The notes beneath the pieces were generated by a model. That model was not told where the DNA came from. It saw only the letters and a list, made by a program, of their open reading frames with translations, and did no database searches. A DNA stretch of 64,000 nucleotides from Occultella kanbiaonis (lineage in GTDB: Bacteria > Actinomycetota > Actinomycetes > Actinomycetales > Beutenbergiaceae). The stretch's first letter is position 1. Every line of letters starts with the position of its first letter. Of the stretch, positions 34,011-43,513 are shown one piece after another. Where the stretch lies: contig NZ_CP046175.1 of assembly GCF_009708215.1 (NCBI RefSeq), positions 4,836,001-4,900,000 on the forward strand, in the 5' to 3' direction. The position numbers and the translations under genes are program-made.

Positions 34011-36530
34011 TCAGTAGGTCACCGTCACCGGCCCGATCAGGCCGGACGGCAGATCGGCGCCCTCGTAGTGCACGGCCGCGCTGTTGCTGACGAGCAGTTC
34101 CAGCCGGTTCGCGCCCGCACGCAGGTGCTCGGCGCCGATCACGACGCGATACGGAGCCCACATCAGGTCCGTGACCGTGGCACCGTTGACGACCACCGTG
34201 GCCGCCTGCCCGACCTCGCCGAGGTCGAGGACGACCGCTGCCACATCGGCCGGCAGGTCCACCGAGGTCACGTACCGGTAGCTGCCCGAGAACAGCTGCA
34301 GGTCCGGGTGGTCCCGCCAGTCACCGAGGCCGAGCTCGGCAACGGGCGGGGCGGTCAGCCCGGCCGCGGGGGTGCCGGTCACGTCGCGTAGCTCGATCGT
34401 GTGGGTCGTAGCGGCCGACGCCGGCATCTGGGTCGGTAGGTCCGTCGCCTCGGTGAGCACGGCAGTCCCGCGGCGCGGCAGGTCGAGCCGGACGGCGCCG
34501 TCGGAGCGCATCCGGGCGTCCTCGCGGGCGCCGGTCAGCGGGTCCAGCCACTGCGGCCGGGCCGGTACCCGGTCCGGCGTGACCCACGCCGCGATGGCGT
34601 CCTCACCCTCGTTGAAGAACACCGAGTCGGTCGCACCCTCGCGGCGCACGGTGAGCACCCGCAGCTCCGGGGCGGGCGGCTCGATTGTGACCGCCACCCC
34701 ACCGCCGGCCCGCACGTGAGCGCGGGCCCGCTCAAGGCGCGCTGCATCGAGCACGCCCTCGTACGCCTCGACCAGGCCGCCATCAGCCGCGAAGGCGGCC
34801 AACCGCCGTCGGGCATCAGGACCGGCGCCCGGCCCGAGGTCGTCGACGACGACCAGGTAGCGCTGGTCCCCGACCAGCAGCGCGCCACCGTCAAGCGTGG
34901 CACCCGCGAGCGCGTCCGGGTCGATGTAGAAGAAGTCGAGCTGGGCCCGCAGCAGCTCGCCGGCGCGACGGTCGGGCAGGTGGTCGGGGTCGGCGAGCAC
35001 GGCGACGCTCGCGGTATGGGTGCCGGCGGCGACCAGGTCGGCGATCCGGCGCTGGTAGGCGACCAGGCGGGGGAAGTGCGGCCACCAGGAGTTGTGCCGG
35101 CCGAGGTCGGGCTCGCTCTCATAGGCTCTGTTGCCGCGCACGGACGCGAAGAACGCGTGCAGCACGAGTGTGGTCACCCCGCGGGACAGGTACCAGTCGA
35201 GCAGCCACTTCGCCTCGTCGAGACTGAGCCGCCAGCCGTAGGCGCCGAGCACCTCGGCCACGGCGGTCCCGTGCCCGCGCAGGTGGGCGGCACTCGCGGC
35301 ACCCTTCGGGGCCGTGGACTCGGGTCCGGCCAGGGCAGTGCCGTCGCCGGGCAGGACCCACCGCCAGACGGTGTCCTGGCCGGGCCAGTCGAAGCAGGCG
35401 GCGGAGGCCAGGTCGTCACCCTCGGCGGGGTGCCCGGTGAGCGCGATCCCGTGGTCGGCGCACCAGCGCGACTGGGCGCCGTAGTACACGGTGTTCAGAC
35501 GGTTCCGCAGGGCGACGTCGTAGGCGCGGCGCAGAGCCGGGTCCGTGGGGCCGTCGTCCCAGAGCGCGGGCAGTCGCCGCAGCACCTCGCTGACGTCCGC
35601 GCCGATCTCGGCCGCCACGTCGGTCTCGAAGCCGCGTGTGTAGGCGACGGCTCCCGGCGTGGGGCCGCGCCCGAGCATGGAGGCCTCGTCGGTGAACATC
35701 GCCACCACGGTGGTGCCGAGGTGGTCGGTGAGGGCGCGGGCGTAGCCCTCGTGGGTGAGGTCGATGAAGGCGGCGACGGCGTCCGGGTTGAGCAGGTCGG
35801 CCGCGGCGGGCGCGAGCGCGGAGTCGTCATCGGTGTCGGCGTAGGCGCCGCGGATGGTGCCCGCACTCGGAGCGTCGAAGATCGCGCACAGCCGCCACCT
35901 GCCGGCGGGCAGGTCGAGCGCGACCAGACCGCGCTCGTTCGGCTCGAGCAGCCGGGCGCCGGCGTCCAGCCGGTCGGGACCGGTGGCGCGAACGCCGGCA
36001 TCGAGGCCGGCGCCATCCGACCGGACGAGCGGCGTCGCCACCACGGCCAGCAGCCGCTGCGCGGGTGAGCGCCCGAGGGTCGGGCGCCAATGCTCGCGGC
36101 TGGGCGCGTGTACGTCCCGGATGACCCGTTGCAGGGACCGGGCCGCGAACGCCGGATCGCGCTGCACCACGAGTCCGTTCGCCGAGCCGGACGGGTAGGA
36201 CGCCTCGTCGTAGAGCATCACGGCCAGTCCCAGCCGGGCGCACTCGTCCACGGCCGCGCGGACCAGGTCGAAGAAGGCCGGGGTCAGGTAGCCGATCTCG
36301 CGGCTCAGCCCGATCCGCGCGCTGATCGTGACGCCTCGGAAACCGGCCGCGGCCAGGTCGGCCAGCTCGGCCCGGATCGCCTCGGCGTCCAGGTGGTCGT
36401 TCCAGAACAGGAACGCGTACGGGCCGGTCGGCGCGCCGCTGCCGCTGCTCTCCACCACAGACCCACTCGTCGCCGTGGATCCGCCGTCCGCCGTGGACCG
36501 GCTCTCCCCCGTTGGCCTGCTCTCCGCCAT
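34011..36530 (-). CDS. GH106-like glycoside hydrolase, candidate alpha-L-rhamnosidase
   Basis: An 839-residue protein with the GH106-like layout. The N-terminal catalytic barrel opens YAFLFWNDHLDAEAIRAELA near residue 38 and has VAMFTDEASMLGRGPTPG near 275 and LSLDEAKWLLDWYLSRGVTT near 440-460. The C-terminal jelly-roll glycan domain has FSGSYRYVTSVDLP and WAPYRVVIGAEHL. It would release L-rhamnose from glycosides. No signal peptide is present: the first 35 residues are Ser/Thr/Gly-rich. Action on imported oligosaccharides is thus likely. An operator identical to that before lacI lies 46 bases upstream. Confidence 0.82.
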   Translation of the reverse strand: MAESRPTGESRSTADGGSTATSGSVVESSGSGAPTGPYAFLFWNDHLDAEAIRAELADLAAAGFRGVTISARIGLSREIGYLTPAFFDLVRAAVDECARLGLAVMLYDEASYPSGSANGLVVQRDPAFAARSLQRVIRDVHAPSREHWRPTLGRSPAQRLLAVVATPLVRSDGAGLDAGVRATGPDRLDAGARLLEPNERGLVALDLPAGRWRLCAIFDAPSAGTIRGAYADTDDDSALAPAAADLLNPDAVAAFIDLTHEGYARALTDHLGTTVVAMFTDEASMLGRGPTPGAVAYTRGFETDVAAEIGADVSEVLRRLPALWDDGPTDPALRRAYDVALRNRLNTVYYGAQSRWCADHGIALTGHPAEGDDLASAACFDWPGQDTVWRWVLPGDGTALAGPESTAPKGAASAAHLRGHGTAVAEVLGAYGWRLSLDEAKWLLDWYLSRGVTTLVLHAFFASVRGNRAYESEPDLGRHNSWWPHFPRLVAYQRRIADLVAAGTHTASVAVLADPDHLPDRRAGELLRAQLDFFYIDPDALAGATLDGGALLVGDQRYLVVVDDLGPGAGPDARRRLAAFAADGGLVEAYEGVLDAARLERARAHVRAGGGVAVTIEPPAPELRVLTVRREGATDSVFFNEGEDAIAAWVTPDRVPARPQWLDPLTGAREDARMRSDGAVRLDLPRRGTAVLTEATDLPTQMPASAATTHTIELRDVTGTPAAGLTAPPVAELGLGDWRDHPDLQLFSGSYRYVTSVDLPADVAAVVLDLGEVGQAATVVVNGATVTDLMWAPYRVVIGAEHLRAGANRLELLVSNSAAVHYEGADLPSGLIGPVTVTY

Positions 36531-36575
36531 GGGTGGCGCTCCCTCGCGCTTCGGTCCGCCGGCCGGCGGATGCTT

Positions 36576-36587
36576 TGAATCGTTACA
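36576..36587. promoter_or_regulatory. LacI-type operator before the GH106-like gene
   Basis: TGAATCGTTACA, identical over all 12 bases to the site upstream of the lacI gene at 44553. It is 46 bases from the start codon at 36530. Confidence 0.72.
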
Positions 36588-36622
36588 CAACGATCCTAGG
36601 GCAACCGGTCACCGGCGGCGGG

Positions 36623-38350
36623 TCAGTGCGACTCGCGGCTCACCTCGCTCCCGCTGGAACCGACCAGGATGTCCAGGTCCGCACCCGAGTCGGCCTGCAG
36701 CACGTGGTCGACGTAGAGCCGCTCCCAGCCGCGGGTGGGCGCAGCGAACCCGGCCAGGGTCGCCTCGTTGGGAGTGCGGGCGGCGAGCTCGGCGGCCGGC
36801 ACGTCCAGGTCGAGCCGCCGGCCCGCGACGTCGAGCACGATCACGTCCCCGGTGCGGACCAGGGCCAGCGGCCCGCCGGCCGCGGCCTCGGGCGAGACGT
36901 GCAGCACTACGGTCCCGTACGCCGTGCCGCTCATCCGGCCGTCGCAGATGCGCACCATGTCCCGCACGCCCTGCTCCACGAGCCGCTTCGGCATCGGCAT
37001 GTTCGCGACCTCGGGCATGCCCGGGTAGCCCTTCGGTCCGCAGCCGCGCAGCACCAGCACACTGGAGGCGTCCACCTCGAGGCCGGGGTCGTCGATGCGC
37101 TCGTGGAAGTCCTCGATGGAGTCGAACACGACCGCCTTGCCGCGGTGCTGCAGGAGCTCGGGCGTCGCGGCGGCGGGCTTGATGATCGCGCCGGCCGGGG
37201 CGAGGTTGCCGCGCAGCACGGCGATGCCGGCCTCACCCAGGACCGGGGCCTCGCGGAGGCGGATCACCTCGGGGTCCCAGATCGGGGCGTCGCCCAGGTG
37301 GTCCACGAGTGGGGTCCCGTCGACCGTGAGCGCACTCGGGTCGAGCAGGTCGCGCACCTGTGCGAGCACGGCATGCAGCCCGCCGGCCCGGTAGAGGTCG
37401 TCCATCAGGAACCGCCCGGCCGGCTGCAGGTCCACGAGCAGTGGCACCCGGGAGCCGATCCGGTCGAAGTCGTCGAGGGTCAGGTCGATGCCGAGGCGGC
37501 CCGCGATCGCGAGCAGGTGGACGACGGCGTTGGTCGAGCCACCGATGGCGGCGAGCGTGACGATGGCGTTGTGGAAGGACGCCTTCGTCAGCACGTCGGC
37601 GGGCCCGCGATCGGCCGCGACCATCTCGACGACGAGCTTGCCGGTCGCGTGGGAGCCCTCGAGCAGACGGCTGTCCGGGGCCGGGGTCCCGGCCAGGCCG
37701 GGCAGCACCATGCCGAGCGCCTCGGCGAGCAGCCCCATCGTGGACGCGGTGCCCATCGTGTTGCAGTGCCCGCGGGAACGGATCATCGCCGACTCGGAAC
37801 GCGTGAACTGCTCCGCCGGGAGCGTGCCGGCCCGGACCTCCTCCGACAGTCGCCACACGTCGGTGCCGCAGCCCAGGGCCTGGCCTGCGAACGTGCCGGT
37901 GAGCATCGGCCCGCCGGGCACCACCACGGCCGGCAGGCCCACCGACGCCGCGCCCATGAGCAGCGCCGGAATGGTCTTGTCGCAGCCGCCGAGGAGCACC
38001 ACGCCGTCGATCGGGTTGCCGCGGATCATCTCCTCAATGCTCATCGCGGCCATGTTCCGCCAGAGCATCGCGGTGGGCCGCAGCTGCGTCTCGCCGAGGG
38101 ACACCACCGGCATGTTCAGCGGGACCCCGCCGGCCTCGAGCACGCCGTCACGCACGCTCGAGGCCACCTCGTTCAGGTGGGAGTTGCACGGCGCCAGGTC
38201 CGAGGCGGTGTTCGCGATCGCGATGTGCGGCTTGCGGCCCTCGAACGCGTCCGCGGGCACGCCCCGGCGCATCCAGGCCCGGTGGATGTAGGCATCGCGC
38301 CCCTGCCCGGCGTACCACTGCGCACTCCGCAACTGCTCCATCACAGGCAC
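36623..38350 (-). CDS. IlvD/Edd-family dehydratase, probable sugar-acid dehydratase
   Basis: A 575-residue iron-sulfur dehydratase. Cluster and active-site cysteines appear in ANTASDLAPCNSHLNE (near 46-61), LLGGCDKTIPALLMGAAS (near 119-136) and SRGHCNTMGTASTMG (near 191-205). The sequence follows the aldonic acid dehydratase branch (arabinonate/xylonate type) rather than the branched-chain amino acid enzyme; no other ilv genes are nearby. It would convert an aldonate such as L-rhamnonate, L-fuconate or L-arabinonate to the 2-keto-3-deoxy acid. It is the only such enzyme in the window and could complete the oxidative pathway of the 10-18 kb operon. Confidence 0.85.
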   Translation of the reverse strand: MPVMEQLRSAQWYAGQGRDAYIHRAWMRRGVPADAFEGRKPHIAIANTASDLAPCNSHLNEVASSVRDGVLEAGGVPLNMPVVSLGETQLRPTAMLWRNMAAMSIEEMIRGNPIDGVVLLGGCDKTIPALLMGAASVGLPAVVVPGGPMLTGTFAGQALGCGTDVWRLSEEVRAGTLPAEQFTRSESAMIRSRGHCNTMGTASTMGLLAEALGMVLPGLAGTPAPDSRLLEGSHATGKLVVEMVAADRGPADVLTKASFHNAIVTLAAIGGSTNAVVHLLAIAGRLGIDLTLDDFDRIGSRVPLLVDLQPAGRFLMDDLYRAGGLHAVLAQVRDLLDPSALTVDGTPLVDHLGDAPIWDPEVIRLREAPVLGEAGIAVLRGNLAPAGAIIKPAAATPELLQHRGKAVVFDSIEDFHERIDDPGLEVDASSVLVLRGCGPKGYPGMPEVANMPMPKRLVEQGVRDMVRICDGRMSGTAYGTVVLHVSPEAAAGGPLALVRTGDVIVLDVAGRRLDLDVPAAELAARTPNEATLAGFAAPTRGWERLYVDHVLQADSGADLDILVGSSGSEVSRESH

Positions 38351-38500
38351 CTTTCGGCTTCAGTGAAGGCGACCGGGACCCGGATGGGTGTACCGGGCGC
38401 GTTCCTGCCCCTCCAGGTACGAGGAGCAATCGACGACCAACTCGTTCGGGCCAAGCCTAGCCACCCGCCGCGCCCCGCCCTGACGGCCGCGACACGGCGC

Positions 38501-39583
38501 TCATGCGCTGTAGTACTTCGCCAGGCGCGTGAGCCCTTCGTCGATGCTCACTCGCGGCGCCCAGTCCAGCACGTCCCGGGTATGCCTCTGGTCGAACCAG
38601 TGCGCCGTCGAGAGCTGTTCGGCGAGAAACCGGGTCATCGGCGGCTCGTCAGCACCCGGCCGGATGGCCCAGACCGCCTCGACGGCGGCGCCCGCCACCC
38701 GGGCGAGCCCCGCGGGCACCCGCCACGTCGGCGGCTCGACCCCGGCTGCCAGGCACATCCCGGCGATCAGGTCCCCGATCGGGCGCGGCTCACCGTTCGT
38801 GACGACGAACGCCTGCCCGTGCCCGCGATCGGTGTGCTCGAGCGCCGCGATGATCGCCTCGGCCGCGTTGTCGACGTAGATCGTGTCGACGAGCGCGGCG
38901 CCGTGGTCCAGGAGCGGCAGCCGCCCCGCCCGCGCGCGCTCGATGATCCGGGCGACGAGCTGGGTGTCCCCCGGCCCCCAGACGAGGTGCGGACGCACGG
39001 CGGTTACCGCGAACCCGGGCGCGTCCGCCGCGAGCGCGGCGACCTCGGCGGCCGCCTTCGTGCGCGCGTAGTGCCCGCGGGCCCGCTCGGGCTGCGCCGG
39101 CCCCGCCCCCGCCCCGACGAGCGAAGCGCCCGTGTGGGCCACCGACGGTGAGGAGACCTGGACGAACCGGCTCACCCCCGCTTCGCGGGCTGCGTCGAGG
39201 AGCCCGGCGGTACCGCGGACGTTGATCCGCTCGTAGTCGGCCCGGCCACCGCTCACCGAGACCTTCGCAGCCAGGTGGACGACGGCATCCTGACCTCCTA
39301 CGGCGGAGGCGATCGCGGCGAGGTCGTCGAGGGAGCCGGCGAGGTCGCGGGCGCCGTCGACGCCGGACGGGCGGCGCTGGAAGGTGGTCACCATGTAGCC
39401 GGTCTCGACGAGGAGCCGTGCGACGGTGCCGCCGAGCAGCCCGCTCGCGCCCGTCACCAGCACCCGGGGTCCACGTTGCCCATCTGAGTCATCGTGGCCA
39501 CGCGCCACGCCGGAACCGCGCGGCGGGGTCGCCCGATCGGCATGATCGCGGGAGGCGGGTGGCACGTGGCCGGCCGGTGTCAT
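38501..39583 (-). CDS. oleD: OleD: NAD(P)-dependent 2-alkyl-3-oxoalkanoate reductase
   Basis: A 360-residue extended short-chain dehydrogenase of the 3-beta-HSD/epimerase group. After a 40-residue polar N-terminal extension comes the Rossmann motif VLVTGASGLLGGTVARLL (about 42-59). The catalytic Ser is in VQVSSPSVAHTG (near 137-148) and YARTKAAAE holds the Tyr-Lys pair. It reduces the 2-alkyl-3-keto acid made by OleA to the beta-hydroxy acid. Start ATG overlaps the OleBC stop by four bases (ATGA); this fixes the start despite an open frame running further upstream. Confidence 0.9.
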   Translation of the reverse strand: MTPAGHVPPASRDHADRATPPRGSGVARGHDDSDGQRGPRVLVTGASGLLGGTVARLLVETGYMVTTFQRRPSGVDGARDLAGSLDDLAAIASAVGGQDAVVHLAAKVSVSGGRADYERINVRGTAGLLDAAREAGVSRFVQVSSPSVAHTGASLVGAGAGPAQPERARGHYARTKAAAEVAALAADAPGFAVTAVRPHLVWGPGDTQLVARIIERARAGRLPLLDHGAALVDTIYVDNAAEAIIAALEHTDRGHGQAFVVTNGEPRPIGDLIAGMCLAAGVEPPTWRVPAGLARVAGAAVEAVWAIRPGADEPPMTRFLAEQLSTAHWFDQRHTRDVLDWAPRVSIDEGLTRLAKYYSA

Positions 39584-42231
39584 GGCGCGGGCATCCGTCC
39601 GCCGGCGAGCGCGCGGCCGGCCCAGCGGGCCAGGGCCCCGCGCTTGATCTTGGCGTTGTGCCGCACGTCCGTGGGCAGTTCGGCGACGCGCAGCACCGCG
39701 GCCACCGGCACCCCGGCCGCCCGGCGGACCGCCCGGGCCAGGCCCGGGGTGGCGAGCGCGGGCGATGCGAGCGCCCGCGGGTCGAGCGACGGCTCGGTCT
39801 CGAGGACGACGACGACCTGCTGCGTTCCCCGCGGACCGACCCCGACGACAGCGGCCCGCCGCACCCCGCGCACCCGCTGCACGCGGTGCTCGACCTCGAC
39901 CGGGGTGAGAATGCCCCGCGCCGTCGCGATGACGTGCGCAACGCGACCCTCGACCCACACGCGACCGTGGGCGTCGAGGTGTCCGACGTCGCCGGTGCGG
40001 TGCCAACCGGGGTGATCGGCGCCGGCGGTCTGCGTGGCCCAGAGCCGGTCGTAGGTCCTCTTCAGGTGGGGTGCGCTCACGGTGATCTCGCCGGTCACGC
40101 CCGGCTCGGTGGTCTGCGCACCGGTGGGCGCGCCGTCCGCGTCGAGCGGAACGATCCGCACCCGCACGCCCGGCACCGGCGGCCCCACGCAGGTGCCGTT
40201 CCCGGCCCCGGCCAGGCCGTCATGCACGTCACGTTCGGCCGCGCGGATGCCGTCGAGGTCGATATCCGTGACCGGTAGCACCTCGGTCATCCCGTACGGG
40301 GTGTGGGGGACGGCGTTCGGCATGACCCCACCCACCCGCGCGAGCAGTTCCGGCGCGATCGGCGCGCCGGCGGAGAGGAGGAGCTCCACGCCTGCGAGCG
40401 CCTCCCGTCGATCGGCGTCCAGATCCCCGGCCGTGGCGAGCACGTTCGTCAATGCCGACGGCGAGGTGAACACCGTCCCGGCCCCGACGGCGGCCACGGC
40501 ATCGGCGAGCGCGGTCGCCGTCAGGGTGGCCGGGGCTGTGACGTCCATGTCCGGCGTGACCGAGACGGCGCCCAGCGCGGTACCGAGCAGAGCGAACGGA
40601 GCGAAGCCGGCGACGAGCTGGGAGTCCGCACCCAGTCCGTAGGTGCGCGCCAGGGTGTCCCGCATCGCGGCGAGACGCCCCTGGGTGTAGACGACGCCCT
40701 TGGCCGGGCCCGTCGAGCCCGAGGTGAAGAGGATGGCGGCGTCGTCATCCGCTGCGGGCATGGGCCCCAGGTCCGTGCCGGCGGCACGCAGCGCGGCCCC
40801 CCGCGCGATGAGCCCGGGCACGGTCGCCTCGACCCCGAGTGCGCGCCGGCGAGCGGGGGCGAGGTCCGTCACCGAGATACGGCGGCCGGGCCAGCCCAGC
40901 ACCCGTGCACCCACCAACGCCCGTTCGACCCCGATGAGGTGGTCGGGGTCCGCCCCGCGGATCGCTCGGCTCATCCCCGCCCGGCCGAGGCCCTGGTCCG
41001 CCAGGACCACGACGGCCCCGATCCGCAGGCACGCGAACAGGCACGTCGTCAGGTCGACGCCCGGGGTCACGAGCAGGCTCACCCGCTGCGCGGGACGGAC
41101 CCCGGCGGCGGCGAGGCCGGCGGCCAGGTCCTCGACCCGCGCGGCGAGCTCGGACCAGGTGAGCGTGTGCGTTGCCCCGCCGGCGAGGGCGACGACCGCG
41201 GGACCGGTGCGCTCGGCCTGACTCTCGAGCACCGCCGAGATCGGGACGAAGTCCCCCTCGGGTGTCACGCCGCCGCCGTCGGAGGCGCCGGCGATCGCGT
41301 CGGACGGGGCCTCGAGACGGGCGTTCAGCCAGGCCAGGACCGTGCCCGCGACGTCGGCGTCCTCGGGCAGGAGGTGCCCGGCGCCCTCGAAGCGGTGGAC
41401 GTCGGCGTGCGGGAGCCGGCGCAACAGGTCGCGCAGGTACCGGGCCTGGAAGACCGGGTCACGCGGGCCCCACATGACGAGCGCCGGCACGTCGAGGGTG
41501 CGCACACCCTCGGCGATCTCGACGAGCGCGGGATGACTGGGGTGCCCGGGGCCCGCCGGGATGTCGCTGACGAAGTCGGCGATCCCCTGACGCCGGTCGG
41601 CGCTGCGATATGGAGAGCGGTAAGCGTCGCGGAGGGCGGCCGGCAGTGCCGGTGTGGCGAGGGCGAGGGTCGCGTTCAGGAACGTACTCGTCGTCCGGGT
41701 TGCCCACCCGTGCACCATGGGGTGCCCGGCCAACCGGAGGAGCGCGGGGATGCGGGTGGCGTCCTCGTGGTGCACGGCGGTGTTCGTGAGGACGACACCG
41801 GCGAGTTGCGCGCGGTGCGCGAGCGCCCAGCCCAGGGAGATGACCGCACCCCAGTCGTGGCCGACCGTGACGACCGGCCCGTCGAGCCCGAGCGTGTCGG
41901 TCAGCGCCCCGAGCTCGCGGATGCGATCGGCCAGGCGGTGGGTGCGTCCGTCCCGCTCAGAGAGCCCCATGCCCAGTTGGTCGACGGCGACGACCCGCCA
42001 TCCGCCGTCGACACCGGCGGCGAGGAGGTCGCGCCACAGGTAGGACCACGTCGGGTTGCCGTGGACCGCGAGCAGCGTGCCGCGTGCCGCGCCGTCGGCG
42101 AGCTGAGACCCGTTGTCGAGCAGGTGCCACCGGGCGGTCGTCCCCTCCGGCACCGTCGACACCGTGACCCAGCGGCTCCACTGCGGATCGAGGCCGGGCA
42201 TCGCTGAGAGGTTCACGGTGGGGCTTGCCAC
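39580..42231 (-). CDS. oleBC: OleBC fusion: beta-lactone decarboxylase plus beta-lactone synthetase
   Basis: An 883-residue two-domain enzyme. Residues 1-310 are an alpha/beta hydrolase of the haloalkane dehalogenase type, with oxyanion-hole HGNPTW (57-62) and the Asp nucleophile in VGHDWGAVISLGWA (Asp126), as in OleB. Residues about 345-883 are an acyl-AMP ligase-type domain with ILFTSGSTGPAKGVVYTQGR and YGMTEVLPV, as in OleC, which forms the beta-lactone. OleB then decarboxylates it to a cis-olefin. Fusion of these two activities is known in Micrococcus and other actinobacteria. The GTG at 42231, with GAGGTG upstream, is the likely start; it lies 46 bases after OleA. Confidence 0.92.
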   Translation of the reverse strand: MASPTVNLSAMPGLDPQWSRWVTVSTVPEGTTARWHLLDNGSQLADGAARGTLLAVHGNPTWSYLWRDLLAAGVDGGWRVVAVDQLGMGLSERDGRTHRLADRIRELGALTDTLGLDGPVVTVGHDWGAVISLGWALAHRAQLAGVVLTNTAVHHEDATRIPALLRLAGHPMVHGWATRTTSTFLNATLALATPALPAALRDAYRSPYRSADRRQGIADFVSDIPAGPGHPSHPALVEIAEGVRTLDVPALVMWGPRDPVFQARYLRDLLRRLPHADVHRFEGAGHLLPEDADVAGTVLAWLNARLEAPSDAIAGASDGGGVTPEGDFVPISAVLESQAERTGPAVVALAGGATHTLTWSELAARVEDLAAGLAAAGVRPAQRVSLLVTPGVDLTTCLFACLRIGAVVVLADQGLGRAGMSRAIRGADPDHLIGVERALVGARVLGWPGRRISVTDLAPARRRALGVEATVPGLIARGAALRAAGTDLGPMPAADDDAAILFTSGSTGPAKGVVYTQGRLAAMRDTLARTYGLGADSQLVAGFAPFALLGTALGAVSVTPDMDVTAPATLTATALADAVAAVGAGTVFTSPSALTNVLATAGDLDADRREALAGVELLLSAGAPIAPELLARVGGVMPNAVPHTPYGMTEVLPVTDIDLDGIRAAERDVHDGLAGAGNGTCVGPPVPGVRVRIVPLDADGAPTGAQTTEPGVTGEITVSAPHLKRTYDRLWATQTAGADHPGWHRTGDVGHLDAHGRVWVEGRVAHVIATARGILTPVEVEHRVQRVRGVRRAAVVGVGPRGTQQVVVVLETEPSLDPRALASPALATPGLARAVRRAAGVPVAAVLRVAELPTDVRHNAKIKRGALARWAGRALAGGRMPAP

Positions 42232-42277
42232 GTGGTCGGGCACCTCGTCGGGAAGTAGGGGGAGTCGGACGGGTGAT

Positions 42278-43312
42278 TCACCACGCGAGTTCGAGCATGG
42301 CAGCGTTGAGGCCGGACCCGACGCCCATGCACAGCACCCGGTCACCGCCCACGAGCGAAGGAGCCTCAGCGGCGAGTGTCATCGGCAGCGAGGCGGGTCC
42401 GACGTTCCCCCAGTGGGAGAACGTCACGGGGACCCGGTCCGGGTCGAGGTCGATGGCTGCGATGACTGCCTCGGTGTACGGCGTGGAGATCTGGTGCGTG
42501 ACGTAGCGATCCATGTCCAGCCACCCGAAGCCAGCGCCGTTGTTGGCCTCGCGCCACGCGTCGACGACGAGCGCCAGCCCTCCGGTCAGCAGGGCCTTGG
42601 TGTCGGTGAACATCCCCTCGAGCCCGCCGACGCACAGGCCGTGGTGCTCGGTGCCGGCGCGTGAGACGCCCCCGATGACGCGGTGTGCCCCGGCGTGCTC
42701 GTCCGCCCGTCCGAGGACCGCAGCCGCCGCTCCGCTGCCGAGAGTGAGGGACGCGAACTCGCGGCGATAGTCCGCACGGGTGACGTCCGGCCCGCTCAGT
42801 CGCGACAGGGTGGTCTCCTGGGTGCCTCGCGAGTCCTCGCTGTTGACGACCACGGCGTAGCGCACCTGCCCGGAGTCGATCATCGTCGACGCGAGCATCA
42901 TGGCGTTGACGAATCCGAGGCAGGCGTTGACGATGTCGAAGTTGACGGCGGATGTCGGCAACCTCAACCCGTCGTGGATGCGAGCCGCCACCGATGGCTC
43001 CAGGTGGGTGCGGGTCACCGATGTGTTGATGAGCAGGCCGACCTCGGCCGGCTCGACCCCGGCCTCGGCCAGGGCCTTCGCGCCCGCCTCGATCGCCGGG
43101 TCGTCGAAGCGGGTGCCCGGCTCCCACCAGCGGCGCTCGACGACGCCGGAGATCCGCGCGAGCAGGTTGGCTGGTAGGCGCAGGCGCTTACGCGTGGGGG
43201 CGAGTCGCTCCTCGAACTCCGCGGAGGAGACCTTAACCGGCGCCTCGATGTGCGTGACCGAAAGCAGGGCGCTGTTGTGATAGCGGAAGGAGGCGTTGCC
43301 GACATGACTCAC
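42278..43312 (-). CDS. oleA: OleA: acyl-CoA head-to-head (Claisen) condensing enzyme
   Basis: A 344-residue thiolase-fold ketosynthase of the KAS III branch. It carries the nucleophile Cys131 in NFDIVNACLGFVNAMMLAST, the OleA-specific Glu105 in TRTHLEPSV and the His/Asn region (RYVTHQISTPYTEA and FSHWGNVGPASLP). OleA joins two fatty acyl-CoA chains to a 2-alkyl-3-keto acid, the first step of long-chain olefin synthesis. It leads the oleA-oleBC-oleD operon and is divergent from a zinc dehydrogenase gene. Confidence 0.93.
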   Translation of the reverse strand: MSHVGNASFRYHNSALLSVTHIEAPVKVSSAEFEERLAPTRKRLRLPANLLARISGVVERRWWEPGTRFDDPAIEAGAKALAEAGVEPAEVGLLINTSVTRTHLEPSVAARIHDGLRLPTSAVNFDIVNACLGFVNAMMLASTMIDSGQVRYAVVVNSEDSRGTQETTLSRLSGPDVTRADYRREFASLTLGSGAAAAVLGRADEHAGAHRVIGGVSRAGTEHHGLCVGGLEGMFTDTKALLTGGLALVVDAWREANNGAGFGWLDMDRYVTHQISTPYTEAVIAAIDLDPDRVPVTFSHWGNVGPASLPMTLAAEAPSLVGGDRVLCMGVGSGLNAAMLELAW

Positions 43313-43513
43313 CCGCCGAATTTACATTCGGGGTGTTCCGGGCGCACACCAGGGTGCCGCCATGTGCGCGAGCTCACGAACCGGGAGGGGACCTAGGCTG
43401 GGTCCGGACCCGCTCCTGCCCCTCCGTCTCGTGGAGAGATCGACGATGTCCTCATGGCCCGCAGCCGCATCCACCACCCGCCCACACTCAGACCCGGTCC
43501 CCGGGATGCGATT

